Made by a program: the position numbers and the translations under genes. A stretch of 64,000 bases of DNA from Subtercola sp. PAMC28395 (lineage in GTDB: Bacteria; Actinomycetota; Actinomycetes; Actinomycetales; Microbacteriaceae). Shown here piece after piece: positions 42,936 through 51,675 of this stretch. Positions within the stretch are counted from its first letter, which is position 1. Every line of letters starts with the position of its first letter. Location: positions 558,001-622,000 of the forward strand of contig NZ_CP076547.1 of the NCBI RefSeq assembly GCF_018889995.1, written 5' to 3'. A model generated the notes under the pieces. That model did not search any database. It was not told where the DNA came from and saw only the letters and a list, made by a program, of their open reading frames with translations.

Positions 42936-44297
42936 ATGACCACAACCACTTCACCCACACCCGCGGCGCGCGTCGCACCCTCGACCCCGTCAGCGGCTGG
43001 GTCGGCACTCGCGCCAGCGTCCCCCCTCACCGACACCGAGGTCGAAGTGCTGCGCCGCGACTTCGGCATTCTCGGGTCGCAGGTGAACGGCCATCCACTC
43101 GTCTATCTCGACTCTGGCGCAACGGCACAGAAGCCGATGAGCGTGCTCGACGCAGAACGCGCCTACTATCTGACCGAGAATGCGGCAGTGCATCGCGGTG
43201 CGCACACCCTCGCAGCTGAGGCCACCGAGCGGTTCGAGAATGCGCGCGAGACGGTCGCCCGATTCATCGGCGCACAGCCCGACGAGGTCGTCTGGACTTC
43301 GAACGCCACCGAGGGCATCAACCTCGTGGCCTACGCGCTCTCTAACGCGAGCCTCGGGCGCGGGGGCCCGGCTGCTGAGGCGCTGAAGATCGGCCCCGGC
43401 GATGAGATCGTCGTCACCGAGATGGAGCACCACGCCAACCTGATTCCATGGCAGGAGCTCGCCGCGCGCACCGGCGCCACACTGAAGTACATACCCCTCA
43501 ACGACGACGGCACTCTGCGCATGGATGTCGCCGCACAGATGATCGGGCCGCGCACCCGTGTGCTGGCATTCACTCACGTCTCGAACGTACTGGGCGTGAT
43601 CAACCCCGTCGCCGAGCTCGTGGCCCTCGCGCATGCCGTCGGCTGCCTGGTGCTGCTCGACGCCTGCCAGTCGGCCCCGCACCTCGCGCTCGATGTGGCC
43701 GCGCTCGACGTCGATTTCGCCGTGTTCTCAGGTCACAAGATGCTCGCCCCGACCGGAATCGGGGTGCTCTACGGCAAGCGCGATCTGCTGAACGCGCTGC
43801 CGCCATTTCTCACGGGCGGGTCGATGATCACGACCGTCACCATGGAGAAGGCAGAATTCCTTCCCGCCCCGCAGCGCTTCGAGGCCGGCACCCAGAAGGT
43901 CTCGCAGTCCATCGCCCTTGCGGCCGCCGTCGACTACCTCACCGCAGTGGGCGTCGATCGCATCGCTCTGCACGAGGCCGAACTCGGGCAGAGACTGGTT
44001 TCAGGGCTCACGGCGATTCCCGGCGTGAAGGTGCTCGGGCCCGGGGTCGGCCACGAGCGGGTGGGGTTGGCGAGCTTCGATGTGCCGGGCATCCACTCGC
44101 ACGACCTCGGCCAGTTTCTGGATGACCGGGGCATTGCCGTGCGCGTCGGCCACCATTGCGCGCAGCCGCTGCACCGCCGGTTGGGCGTCATTTCGAGCAC
44201 CCGTGCGAGCACGTATCTCTACACGACGGCAGGCGAAGTGGACGAGTTTCTCGCCGCCACCGTCGACGCGATCGCCTTCTTCGGGGCGCACGCATGA
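42936..44297 (+). CDS. sufS: Cysteine desulfurase SufS
   Basis: 453 residues. PLP Lys in VFSGHKMLAPTGIGVLYG (about 266), persulfide Cys in AVRVGHHCAQPLHRRL (about 407), start of the fold HPLVYLDSGATAQKPMSVLD. An Ala/Pro/Thr-rich N-terminal tail of about 40 residues precedes it. Start taken at the ATG at 42936; one at 42897 would overlap the promoter (TAGGAT 42902). Provides sulfur for Fe-S clusters; the linked sufU accepts it. sufBCD are elsewhere. Confidence 0.93.
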   Translation: MTTTTSPTPAARVAPSTPSAAGSALAPASPLTDTEVEVLRRDFGILGSQVNGHPLVYLDSGATAQKPMSVLDAERAYYLTENAAVHRGAHTLAAEATERFENARETVARFIGAQPDEVVWTSNATEGINLVAYALSNASLGRGGPAAEALKIGPGDEIVVTEMEHHANLIPWQELAARTGATLKYIPLNDDGTLRMDVAAQMIGPRTRVLAFTHVSNVLGVINPVAELVALAHAVGCLVLLDACQSAPHLALDVAALDVDFAVFSGHKMLAPTGIGVLYGKRDLLNALPPFLTGGSMITTVTMEKAEFLPAPQRFEAGTQKVSQSIALAAAVDYLTAVGVDRIALHEAELGQRLVSGLTAIPGVKVLGPGVGHERVGLASFDVPGIHSHDLGQFLDDRGIAVRVGHHCAQPLHRRLGVISSTRASTYLYTTAGEVDEFLAATVDAIAFFGAHA

Positions 44298-44743
44298 GCT
44301 CGGGCGAGCTGCAGGGGCTCTACCAGCAGGTGATTCTCGACCACGCGCGCGAGCGTCACGGGTTCGGGCTCAGCGCGGGCGCGGCTGCCGAGTCGCACCA
44401 GGTGAACCCGACCTGCGGCGACGAGATCACGCTTCAGCTGCACCTCGATGAGAAGGGTGCGATCACGTCGCTCGCCTGGGAGGGGCACGGCTGCGCGATC
44501 TCGCAGTCGTCGGCGTCGCTGCTCTCCGACCTCGCGCCCGGGCTCAGCATCGACGGGCTCAGCGAGAGGATCGATGCCTTCCGGCTTGCGATGCGCTCGA
44601 AGGGCACCATCGAGCCCGACGAAGAGTTGCTCGGTGACGCGGTTGTATTGGGCGGCACCTCGCGCTACATCGCCCGCGTGAAGTGCGCGATGCTGGCGTG
44701 GGTCGCTGCCGAGGGCGCGATCGACGCCCTCCCCCGACACTAG
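44294..44743 (+). CDS. sufU: SUF-system zinc-dependent sulfurtransferase SufU
   Basis: 149 residues. Zn/Cys ligands: VNPTCGDEITLQL, GHGCAISQSSASLL, and RVKCAMLAW, with the SufU-specific insert between the second and third. Takes the persulfide from SufS. ATGA overlap with sufS, so the two are translated together. Lipoate synthesis genes, whose products need Fe-S clusters, lie next to it in convergent orientation. Confidence 0.95.
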   Translation: MSSGELQGLYQQVILDHARERHGFGLSAGAAAESHQVNPTCGDEITLQLHLDEKGAITSLAWEGHGCAISQSSASLLSDLAPGLSIDGLSERIDAFRLAMRSKGTIEPDEELLGDAVVLGGTSRYIARVKCAMLAWVAAEGAIDALPRH

Positions 44744-44769
44744 GGCGGGTCAGACTAGCGGAGCGCGGG

Positions 44770-45756
44770 TCAGACCGCCTGCGCGAAACCGGCCGACGCG
44801 TCGGCGAGCTGCGACAGGTGCTCGGGCACGACCCAGCCCTTGCGCTGCATCGACTGTGCCCAGAGGCGGCCGGCCCGGTACGAGGAGCGCACCAGCGGGC
44901 CGGCGAGCACCCCGAGAAAGCCGATCTCCTCGGCCTCTTCTTTGAGCTCGATGAACTCATCGGGGTGCACCCAGCGGTCGACGGGCAGGTGCCGCGCCGA
45001 GGGCCGCAGGTACTGGTTCAACGTGATGATGTCGGTTCCGGCGTCGTGCAGGTCGTGCAGCGTCTGGCTGATCTCCGCGCGCTCCTCGCCCATGCCGAGA
45101 ATCAGGTTCGACTTGGTGATGAGCGACGCGGCCCGCGCCTGGGTGATGACGTCGAGCGAGCGCTCGTACCGGAAGGCCGGGCGAATGCGCTTGAAGATGC
45201 GCGGCACGGTCTCGACGTTGTGCGCGAACACCTCGGGGCGCGAGGAGAAGACCTCGCCCAGCAGGTCGGGGTTGCCCGAGAAGTCGGTCGCCAGGATCTC
45301 GACGCCAGTTCCGGGGTTCATCGCGTGGATCTGCCGCACGGTCTCGGCGTGCAGCCAGGCGCCCTCGTCGGGCAGGTCGTCGCGGGCGACGCCGGTCACG
45401 GTCGCGTAGCGCAGGTTCATCTGTACGACCGACTCGGCAACTCGGCGCGGTTCGTCGCGGTCGTAGTCGGCCGGCTTGCCGGTGTCGATCTGGCAGAAGT
45501 CGCACCGACGTGTGCACTGCGAGCCACCGATCAGGAAGGTGGCCTCACGGTCTTCCCAGCACTCGAAGATGTTCGGGCATCCGGCCTCCTGGCAGACCGT
45601 GTGCAGGCCCTCGGTCTTGACGAGGTTCTGCAGCTGCCGGTACTCGGGGCCGAACTTGGCCTTGGTCTTGATCCACTCGGGCTTACGTTCGATGGGCGTC
45701 TCGGCGTTGCGGATCTCGAGACGGAGCATCTTGCGGCCCTCTGGCACGGCGCTCAC
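44770..45756 (-). CDS. lipA: Lipoyl synthase
   Basis: Radical-SAM enzyme that inserts two sulfurs into octanoyl-protein. 328 residues. Auxiliary cluster [12 protein letters not shown], radical-SAM cluster [12 protein letters not shown] (CxxxCxxC), C-terminal [10 protein letters not shown]. The GTG at 45756 ([14 protein letters not shown]) is chosen; the open frame upstream is antisense shadow. The GTGA overlap with lipB (45753-45756) couples the two. Confidence 0.96.
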   Translation of the reverse strand: MSAVPEGRKMLRLEIRNAETPIERKPEWIKTKAKFGPEYRQLQNLVKTEGLHTVCQEAGCPNIFECWEDREATFLIGGSQCTRRCDFCQIDTGKPADYDRDEPRRVAESVVQMNLRYATVTGVARDDLPDEGAWLHAETVRQIHAMNPGTGVEILATDFSGNPDLLGEVFSSRPEVFAHNVETVPRIFKRIRPAFRYERSLDVITQARAASLITKSNLILGMGEERAEISQTLHDLHDAGTDIITLNQYLRPSARHLPVDRWVHPDEFIELKEEAEEIGFLGVLAGPLVRSSYRAGRLWAQSMQRKGWVVPEHLSQLADASAGFAQAV

Positions 45757-46397
45757 GCGGCGACTCCTGCCGCAGCGAAGGCGTGTTCGAGCCTCGCCTG
45801 AACCGACGGCAGAACGTCGAGCGGCTCGACCTGCCTGCCCAGCACCTCGGAGATGGTCGTCACCCCGGCGTCGCGAATGCCGCACGCGATGATGCCGGCG
45901 TACGCGTCGAGGCTGTTGCTGCAGTTCAATGCGAACCCGTGCATCGTCACTCCCTCGGCCACGCGAATACCGATCGCACCGATCTTCGCCTCGCCGAAGC
46001 CGCGCTTCACCCACACGCCAGAGCGGCCCTCGACCTGGAACGCCTCGACACCCGCATCGGCCAGCACGCCGATCAGCACCTCTTCGAGCGTGCGCACGTA
46101 CCGCACCACGTCGATCGGGTCAGCGAGCCGGATGATCGGATACCCCACCAGCTGACCCGGGCCGTGCCACGTGATCTTGCCGCCGCGGTCGACGTCGATG
46201 ACCGGGGTTCCGTCGGTGGGTCGCTCAGAGACATCCGTGCGCTTGCCAGCCGTGTAGACCGATGGATGCTCGAGCAGAATCACCGTGTCGGGCAACTCCC
46301 TCGACACCACCGACCTTTGCACCGACCGCTGGAGCTCGAGACCCTCTTCGTAGGGCACCAGGCGTGCGCCGACCCCCGCATCGTGAAATTCGATCAT
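45753..46397 (-). CDS. lipB: Octanoyl-[ACP]:protein octanoyltransferase
   Basis: 214 residues. [39 protein letters not shown] with the conserved Lys, and catalytic Cys in [12 protein letters not shown]. Transfers octanoate from ACP to lipoyl domains, the substrate for LipA. First gene of lipBA; start ATG at 46397. Confidence 0.96.
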   Translation of the reverse strand: MIEFHDAGVGARLVPYEEGLELQRSVQRSVVSRELPDTVILLEHPSVYTAGKRTDVSERPTDGTPVIDVDRGGKITWHGPGQLVGYPIIRLADPIDVVRYVRTLEEVLIGVLADAGVEAFQVEGRSGVWVKRGFGEAKIGAIGIRVAEGVTMHGFALNCSNSLDAYAGIIACGIRDAGVTTISEVLGRQVEPLDVLPSVQARLEHAFAAAGVAA

Positions 46398-46412
46398 GCG
46401 CTCACTCTACAT

Positions 46413-46433
46413 TTGCTGGACTGAGTCCAACAA
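46413..46433. promoter_or_regulatory. Palindromic candidate operator upstream of lipB / flavocytochrome
   Basis: TTG-c-TGGACT-g-AGTCCA-a-CAA: a 13-bp perfect core palindrome with flanking TTG/CAA, 16 bp before the lipB start and about 100 bp before the divergent flavocytochrome. The regulator is unknown. Confidence 0.4.
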
Positions 46434-46535
46434 CTTGAGCCGACAGCATCGCTCATCGGCTTCTCAGAGAAAGCTCAAAGGGTGGGCAGAGGCTCCTGCA
46501 GGGCTCCTCATCAGAACGCCCGCGAAGCTTGTGGC

Positions 46536-48044
46536 ATGTCATCCACACTCACCCCTCCTCGCAGGCCCGTCGCGGCCTCGGCTCCGGCGAGCGCATCCCG
46601 CGGCGCGTCAGCGCCAGGCGGGTCTTCGGCCAGCGGGTCATCGGCAGGCGGCCCTGCGGCCGGTCTGAGCGCCGACACTCGCACCCGGGCGAAGAACCAC
46701 CGTCGTCGCCAGACGGCTGCCGACGTGATGCAGCTGCTCTGTGTCACCTCGGTCGCAGCATCCATCGCCCTGTATCTCGCCTACGCCGGCCTCGCCGACT
46801 TCACCTCGCTGCAGGGCACGATCAACGCCTTCGGCATCATGGCGGGCCTCGCCGGCACCGACCTCATTCTGGTGATGCTCGTGCTGGCCGCGCGCGTTCC
46901 GTGGATCGACCGCACGGTGGGGCAGGATCGCGCGATCGCCCTCCACCGGGCACTCGGTAAGCCGGCCCTGTACCTGATTCTGGCCCATGGCGTGCTGCTC
47001 ACCATCAGCTACGCGATGCTCGACCAGATCGACGTCGTCGGTGAGACCGTCTCGCTGCTCTCCAGCTCCACCGAGATGCTGCTGGCCTACCTCGGGCTCG
47101 GGCTGCTGGTGCTCGTCGTCGTCACCTCGATCGTGGCCGTTCGCCGGCGCTTCGCCTACGAGGCCTGGCACCTCATCCACCTGCTCAGTTACGCCGCCGT
47201 GCTCGTCGCACTGCCCCACCAGCTGAGCACCGGCGGCGTTCTCGCTGAGGGCACTCTTCAGCGCGTGTACTGGATCGCCCTGTACGTGGCCGCGTTCGGG
47301 CTGGTTGTCGTCTATCGCTTCGCTCTGCCGATCATCCGCTCGGCGCGGCACGGCCTGCGCGTCACCTCGGTCGAGACCATCGCCCCCGGCGTCGTGTCGA
47401 TCGTCATGTCGGGCACGAAGCTCGACTCGCTCAGGGCGCAGGGCGGGCAGTACGCGGTCTGGCGGTTCTGGAGCGCGAACACCTGGTGGCACGCCCACCC
47501 CATCTCGTTCTCGGCGGTGCCCACGGCGAATGCCATCCGTATCACCGTGCGCGACCTCGGTGCGGGGTCGGCGCGCATCAGCCGCGTGCCCGTCGGCACC
47601 TCGGTGTCGATCGAGGGACCATACGGCGTCTTCACCGACCGCGCGCGAACGTCACCGTACCTCTCTGTTGTGACCGCTGGCATCGGCATCACCCCGGTGC
47701 GCGCCATGCTCGAGCACGCTTCGCTCCGCCCAGGGGAGGCCACCGTTCTGCTGCGCGCGAGCGACGAGAACGGGCAGTACCTCTGGCAGGAGGTCGCCGG
47801 CATCGCGTCGTCGACAGGCAGTTCGGCCTTCTCGATGATGGGCCACCGCCCCGCCGGAACCGACACGTGGATGTCGGAGTCGGCCATCCGCAGCGGCGTC
47901 ACCCTCGAGACGGTCTTCCCGCACCTGCACAACTCCGACCTCTACATCTGCGGGCCGCAGGCCTGGGCCGACCTTGTCGTTCAGGATGCCCGGCGAGCCG
48001 GCCTCGCAGAGAAACAGATACACCTCGAAAGGTTCGAATCATGA
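46536..48044 (+). CDS. Ferric-reductase-like transmembrane flavocytochrome
   Basis: 502 residues. Ala/Ser/Gly-rich N-terminus, six membrane helices with haem-ligand His candidates in AIALHRALGKPALYLILAHG and EAWHLIHLLSYAAVLVALPH, then an FNR-like cytoplasmic part: FAD site TWWHAHPISFSAVPTANA, NAD site VVTAGIGITPVRAMLEHAS, and the terminal CGPQAWADLVVQDARRAGL. It moves electrons from NAD(P)H through FAD across the membrane. The overlapping next gene encodes an exported FMN-binding protein that could be the acceptor. Confidence 0.9.
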   Translation: MSSTLTPPRRPVAASAPASASRGASAPGGSSASGSSAGGPAAGLSADTRTRAKNHRRRQTAADVMQLLCVTSVAASIALYLAYAGLADFTSLQGTINAFGIMAGLAGTDLILVMLVLAARVPWIDRTVGQDRAIALHRALGKPALYLILAHGVLLTISYAMLDQIDVVGETVSLLSSSTEMLLAYLGLGLLVLVVVTSIVAVRRRFAYEAWHLIHLLSYAAVLVALPHQLSTGGVLAEGTLQRVYWIALYVAAFGLVVVYRFALPIIRSARHGLRVTSVETIAPGVVSIVMSGTKLDSLRAQGGQYAVWRFWSANTWWHAHPISFSAVPTANAIRITVRDLGAGSARISRVPVGTSVSIEGPYGVFTDRARTSPYLSVVTAGIGITPVRAMLEHASLRPGEATVLLRASDENGQYLWQEVAGIASSTGSSAFSMMGHRPAGTDTWMSESAIRSGVTLETVFPHLHNSDLYICGPQAWADLVVQDARRAGLAEKQIHLERFES

Positions 48045-48586
48045 GAAAGAGAGCTGTCTTCGGTTCGGTTCTGTCGTCGGCGGCTGTGCTGGCTGCAGGG
48101 TGGCAGATCGGCATGCACGAGCAGGATGCGGCGGGGCTGGCGTCCGCCGGTGCGTCGACGTCGAGCAGTGCGTCGGCTGCGACGGGGGCCTCGACCGACA
48201 CGGGTTCGGCGAGCGCGGATGGGAGCGCCGGGACCAGTGGTGGGTCTGCGTCGACGTCGGCGACAGCATCCGCAACGCCTTCGCCGTCGGCGACCACTGC
48301 GCCTGCGACCGCCCAGACCTACACCGGCTCGGTCGTCAACACGCGCTTCGGCACCATTCAGGTCTCGGTGACCGTAGCCGACGGCGCCATCACCGATGTC
48401 ACCGCGCTGAAACTCACCGACGACGACCACAAGTCGGTGCAGATCAGCGCGCGTGCCGCCCCGATTCTGCGGAGCGAGGTGCTCGCGGCCCAGTCGGCGA
48501 ACGTCGCGACGGTGAGCGGGGCAACCTATACGAGCGACGGCTACCTGCAGTCGCTGCAGTCGGCCCTCGACCAGGCCGGGCTCTAG
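48041..48586 (+). CDS. Exported FMN-binding domain protein
   Basis: 181 residues. N-terminal signal/anchor (AVFGSVLSSAAVLAAGW), a Ser/Thr/Ala-rich linker (residues 35-85), then an FMN_bind domain with TYTGSVVNTRFGTIQVSVTV and TVSGATYTSDGYLQSL, where the Thr of SGATYTS is the site of covalent FMN attachment in this family. ATGA overlap with the flavocytochrome. Together they would form a transmembrane flavin-based electron chain. No ApbE flavin transferase is seen nearby. Confidence 0.9.
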   Translation: MRKRAVFGSVLSSAAVLAAGWQIGMHEQDAAGLASAGASTSSSASAATGASTDTGSASADGSAGTSGGSASTSATASATPSPSATTAPATAQTYTGSVVNTRFGTIQVSVTVADGAITDVTALKLTDDDHKSVQISARAAPILRSEVLAAQSANVATVSGATYTSDGYLQSLQSALDQAGL

Positions 48587-48618
48587 GGTCGCGCGCTAAG
48601 GTCGGGCCGCCCCCCCCC

Positions 48619-48699
48619 AGATCGACCAATCGTCGGCCCTCGTTCAAACCGACGCACTATTTCGCGCGGCTTGACTCAGGGCCGACGATTGGTCGATCT
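48619..48699. repeat. 22-bp perfect inverted repeat, intergenic repeat family copy A
   Basis: Left arm at 48619-48640 (AGATCGACCAATCGTCGGCC then CT) and right arm at 48678-48699 are exact complements around a 37-nt loop containing GACGCACTATTTCGCGCGG. The loop and right arm reappear at about 50430-50472, and the loop motif once more at 48749-48760 (GGCGCACTATTTCGCAAGG). The 302-bp stretch 48587-48888 contains this and no gene. Confidence 0.75.
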
Positions 48700-48888
48700 C
48701 CGCGTCTTCGTCGCTGCGCAAAACCGACGAACCTCAGCCCGACCGGCGCACTATTTCGCAAGGTCCGGCTGACGTTCGTCGGATTTCCGGTCTGGTGCGG
48801 CGCAGCACGTGGGCTGCACCATCCACACCAGTCGCGCGTGCCAACACCTCTTCGCCCCGGCCACCTCATGGTCGTATTGAACGTCGAC

Positions 48889-49824
48889 CTACGGCACGCG
48901 GTAGCCTGCCGTGCGGAACAGCTCGTACCACTCGGCACGAGTGAGTGGGATGCCCGACCCCAGCGCCGCGTCGGCGACACGCTGCGTCGTGGTTGTGCCC
49001 AGCACCACCTGCATGCGCGCCGGGTGGCGGGTGATCCACGCCGTTGCGATGGCGATCGGAGGAACGTCGTAGTGTGCCGCAAGCCGGTCGATCGCGGCGT
49101 TGAGCTCGGGGTACTCGGGCGAGCCTAGGAAGACGCCGTTGAAGAATCCCGCCTGGAAGGGCGACCATGCCTGAACGGTGATCTTGTTGAGGCGGCAGTA
49201 GTCGAGAATGCCACCACCGTCGATTGTCGCCGACTGGTCGACGCCAGACATGTTCGTCGCCACACCCTGGGCGACGATCGGTGCGTGGGTGATCGACAGC
49301 TGGAGCTGGTTTGCGACGATCGGCTGGCGAACGGAGGCTTTCAGAAGGTCGATCTGACGCGGAGTGTGGTTCGAGACGCCGAAGGCACGCACCTTTCCTG
49401 ACGCTTCGAGCTCGTCAAAGGCGCGGGCCACTTCGTCGGGTTCGACAAGGGCGTCTGGCCGGTGAAGCAGCAGTATGTCGATGTAGTCGGTTCGCAGTGC
49501 ACGCAACGAGTCTTCGACGCTCGACACGATGTGCTCGTACGAGAAGTCGAAGTACGGGCCTTCAGGAACAATTCCTGTCTTCGTCTGGATCGTCACCTCT
49601 TCTCGCTCTGCAGGTGTGAAACCCATCGCTGCGCCGAAACGTTCCTCGCACTCGTGCCTTCGCGAACCGTAGACATCGGCGTGGTCGAAGAAGTCGATGC
49701 CGGCATCCCGAGCAGCCCCGACGAGTGTACGAATCTCGTCGTCAGTCTTGTCGGCGATGCGCATCAAACCGAGCACGACGTTCGGGGCCGTCATTCCGGC
49801 GGGGCCAACGGGAACAGTAATCAT
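48889..49824 (-). CDS. Aldo/keto reductase
   Basis: 311-residue TIM-barrel NAD(P)H reductase. Catalytic Asp/Tyr in FFDHADVYGSRRHECEERFG, Lys in TIQTKTGIVPEG, His in IDILLLHRPDALV; cofactor region VVLGTTTTQRVADAALG. YdhF-like branch. Single gene; physiological carbonyl substrate unknown. Confidence 0.92.
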   Translation of the reverse strand: MITVPVGPAGMTAPNVVLGLMRIADKTDDEIRTLVGAARDAGIDFFDHADVYGSRRHECEERFGAAMGFTPAEREEVTIQTKTGIVPEGPYFDFSYEHIVSSVEDSLRALRTDYIDILLLHRPDALVEPDEVARAFDELEASGKVRAFGVSNHTPRQIDLLKASVRQPIVANQLQLSITHAPIVAQGVATNMSGVDQSATIDGGGILDYCRLNKITVQAWSPFQAGFFNGVFLGSPEYPELNAAIDRLAAHYDVPPIAIATAWITRHPARMQVVLGTTTTQRVADAALGSGIPLTRAEWYELFRTAGYRVP

Positions 49825-49931
49825 GGAGCAAGCCTTTCAGAGGGTAGAGAGGTCGAAATGCGCAGACCACGGGTGTCAGTCTAGAGAGCGTGAGTTTCTG
49901 CTGGCATTGATCTAGGACGGCCGATTCGTCT

Positions 49932-50345
49932 TCAGCCTGATCGCGGCCGACGCAGGCGAATCGGCCCCTTCGCCGTCGACGGATCTACGACCGTTCCGCC
50001 CTGCGTGATCTCCAACCGCCCCGCCGCGACGAGGCGACGGGCGGCGCGGCGCGCTGGCTCCATCAACTCACGCCAGGTTTCGCCGCCGATGGCGCGCGCC
50101 GCGTCTGACGGGCAGATCGAGGCATCCATCGCCCGCTTCTCGAGCAGGTTCTCGATGGTTCTCTCGAGCTCACGATCGGTGTCGGTGATGCCGTGTCGAC
50201 GGCACGCATCCGAGCAGTAATTCACGTTGGCCCAGTCACGAGCCCACGCGGCACGCCACGTGATCGTGCGGCCGCACGACGCGCACGTACGATCGGCACG
50301 CTCGGCCCTTTCGAGTTCTGATGCGCTTTTCCGGTGTGCCACCAT
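49932..50345 (-). CDS. DUF2256/DUF3253-type zinc-binding small protein
   Basis: 137 residues. N-terminal cysteine motif TCASCGRTITWRAAWARDW followed by VNYCSDACRR (CxxC...CxxxC) resembles DUF2256; the C-terminal part with DASICPSDAARAIGGETWRE resembles DUF3253, a winged-helix-like fold. Both domains in one chain are found in actinobacteria; the role is unknown. Start ATG at 50345. Confidence 0.8.
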   Translation of the reverse strand: MVAHRKSASELERAERADRTCASCGRTITWRAAWARDWANVNYCSDACRRHGITDTDRELERTIENLLEKRAMDASICPSDAARAIGGETWRELMEPARRAARRLVAAGRLEITQGGTVVDPSTAKGPIRLRRPRSG

Positions 50346-50403
50346 TCCATTCTGCGCCCCTGCGGCCGCGCTTGCCCGCGCTGCTCCCGGCGAAATCACT
50401 CAA

Positions 50404-50474
50404 CCCTCGGCCGTGAGCCAAACCAACGCACTATTTCGTGCGGTTTCATCGAGGGCCGACGATTGGTCGATTCG
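50404..50474. repeat. Intergenic repeat family copy B
   Basis: Shares with copy A the stretch AACGCACTATTTCGTGCGG and GAGGGCCGACGATTGGTCGA (50451-50470). The left arm is only CCCTCGGCC, so the dyad is degenerate. It overlaps the 3' end of the next gene and supplies its last codons (SNRPIVGPR and stop). Confidence 0.65.
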
Positions 50475-50895
50475 AAACGGCGACAGCAAGCACATAGGCC
50501 GCGGCGCTGAAGACGACGGAGGCCATCATTACGAGCAGCAAAGCCTCCCAGTATCCGAACAGCGCAATGGGCAGCACCGCAAAGAAAGTCGAACCCAACA
50601 CGACCAGCCCGAATCGAATCCAATAAGGGTGCCGTCGAAACTTGAGGCTGGCGAGATACGCGATGATTCCGCCAGTGGCCGACAGCGGTCCGATGAAGAG
50701 TCCGATGATTCCGGCGAGAACTGCCGTCGTCCACGTCCACGGCGACACCCCACCGCTTCTCGTAACCTCAAGAACTAGTTCAATGACGAATGCGGCCGCG
50801 CCACCCAGAGGGATCGACAAGACAGGGATCACCTTGACGATGTGTGGGCGCAGGCTGAATCTGTCTACGCCCGCACCAGCCCGTTGCTCAACCAT
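50446..50895 (-). CDS. Small multi-span membrane protein (hypothetical), RHS-locus operon
   Basis: 149 residues, four predicted helices: VIPVLSIPLGGAAAFVIELV, TTAVLAGIIGLFIGPLSATG, GLVVLGSTFFAVLPIALFGY and ALLLVMMASVVFSAAAYVLA. No recognised family. Last codons come from a repeat element, so its natural C-terminus may be changed. It starts (ATG 50895) 8 nt inside the upstream 80-residue gene. Last of the run of membrane genes downstream of the RHS modules. Confidence 0.72.
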   Translation of the reverse strand: MVEQRAGAGVDRFSLRPHIVKVIPVLSIPLGGAAAFVIELVLEVTRSGGVSPWTWTTAVLAGIIGLFIGPLSATGGIIAYLASLKFRRHPYWIRFGLVVLGSTFFAVLPIALFGYWEALLLVMMASVVFSAAAYVLAVAVSNRPIVGPR

Positions 50896-51130
50896 GCTTT
50901 CCCTTGATCGCTTCGTCTTCTGGAGCGTCACGCGGATTGTTCCTCATCCAAATTGGAACTGCAGCAAACGCCAAGAGGATTGGGACGTGAAACGTCATGA
51001 GCAGCGCCACACGGATCCCAAAAATAAGCAGCACTATTCCCGCAATGACCCACACCGCAGCTATGGAGAAAAGCACAACCGCCAGAACCCGGAGCCGTTT
51101 CCTTAGAAGCACGTTTCGACCGATTTTCAT
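50888..51130 (-). CDS. Small two-span membrane protein (hypothetical), possibly truncated
   Basis: 80 residues from the ATG at 51130: MKIGRNVLLRKRLRVLAVVL, hydrophobic segments LAVVLFSIAAVWVIAGIVLL and ALLMTFHVPILLAFAAVPIW, then an acidic/basic tail. The frame stays open to 51610, and just upstream it reads REVDGATLGIEGGKPTVSIG, which looks protein-like but has no start codon near. It may be the end of a longer, decayed gene. ATGA overlap with the 31-residue ORF upstream. Confidence 0.6.
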   Translation of the reverse strand: MKIGRNVLLRKRLRVLAVVLFSIAAVWVIAGIVLLIFGIRVALLMTFHVPILLAFAAVPIWMRNNPRDAPEDEAIKGKHG

Positions 51131-51222
51131 ATCTTCGCTACCAATCGAAACCGTGGGCTTACCGCCCTCGATTCCGAGTGTTGCACCATCGACTTCGCGT
51201 TCTTGGACATTGCCTCGGTCAT
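51127..51222 (-). CDS. Possible 31-residue coupling ORF
   Basis: MTEAMSKNAKSMVQHSESRA followed by VSPRFRLVAKI, ending in a TGA that overlaps the next ATG (ATGA). No similarity noticed. It could be a real leader cistron or a chance frame in a decayed region; the 250 bp between 51131 and 51381 contain nothing else convincing. Confidence 0.25.
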   Translation of the reverse strand: MTEAMSKNAKSMVQHSESRAVSPRFRLVAKI

Positions 51223-51381
51223 GCCACGAGCGGCGGCACGTGCGATAGCCGCCTGAGCAACGGCTGCAATCCAATGGAGACTCCGTAAGAACTTGAAACA
51301 GATGCAGCGTCCGGCTCACCAACGACAAATTCTGTTGATGAGGGAACCCCACCAATATTGCAGCCACCACAGTCAACTTTC

Positions 51382-51675
51382 TCAGTACGCATCGAACAGC
51401 TTGATGCGATGGTCGACATCTTCGATCCGACTCCACGGCATGTACCGCGGCGGGGGCCCGTGCAGAAAAGGGCGCACAACGCATCGAACCATGAAAACAA
51501 CGAAATTCTGATCCAGCCAACCAAGCCAATGCCCTAACGTCGCTCCGCGCGCGTCTAGGGAATAGCCAACAAATAGCCACGCAATAAATCCCAGGGGTAT
51601 GCGAAGCCACAACGCTAACGAACGGACTATGAGAAGGGTCAGGGCGCCGACCCAGTTGAGGCGCGACATTTCCAT
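51382..51675 (-). CDS. Small membrane protein (hypothetical)
   Basis: 97 residues starting MEMSRLNWVGALTLLIVRSL with one or two hydrophobic segments (LIVRSLALWLRIPLGFIAWL) and a basic/aromatic C-terminus (PPPRYMPWSRIEDVDHRI). Its ATG shares a base with the stop of the upstream gene (TAATG). Unknown function; gene order next to RHS toxins makes an immunity or accessory role possible. Confidence 0.6.
   Translation of the reverse strand: MEMSRLNWVGALTLLIVRSLALWLRIPLGFIAWLFVGYSLDARGATLGHWLGWLDQNFVVFMVRCVVRPFLHGPPPRYMPWSRIEDVDHRIKLFDAY

Noticed and set aside
45757..46014. N-terminal extension of LipA
   Set aside because: Overlaps lipB and has no LipA similarity; the GTG at 45756 overlaps the lipB stop.
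48031..48046. GGTTCGAATC resembling a tRNA T-arm
   Set aside because: It is coding sequence at the flavocytochrome/FMN-protein junction; no acceptor or anticodon stem surrounds it.
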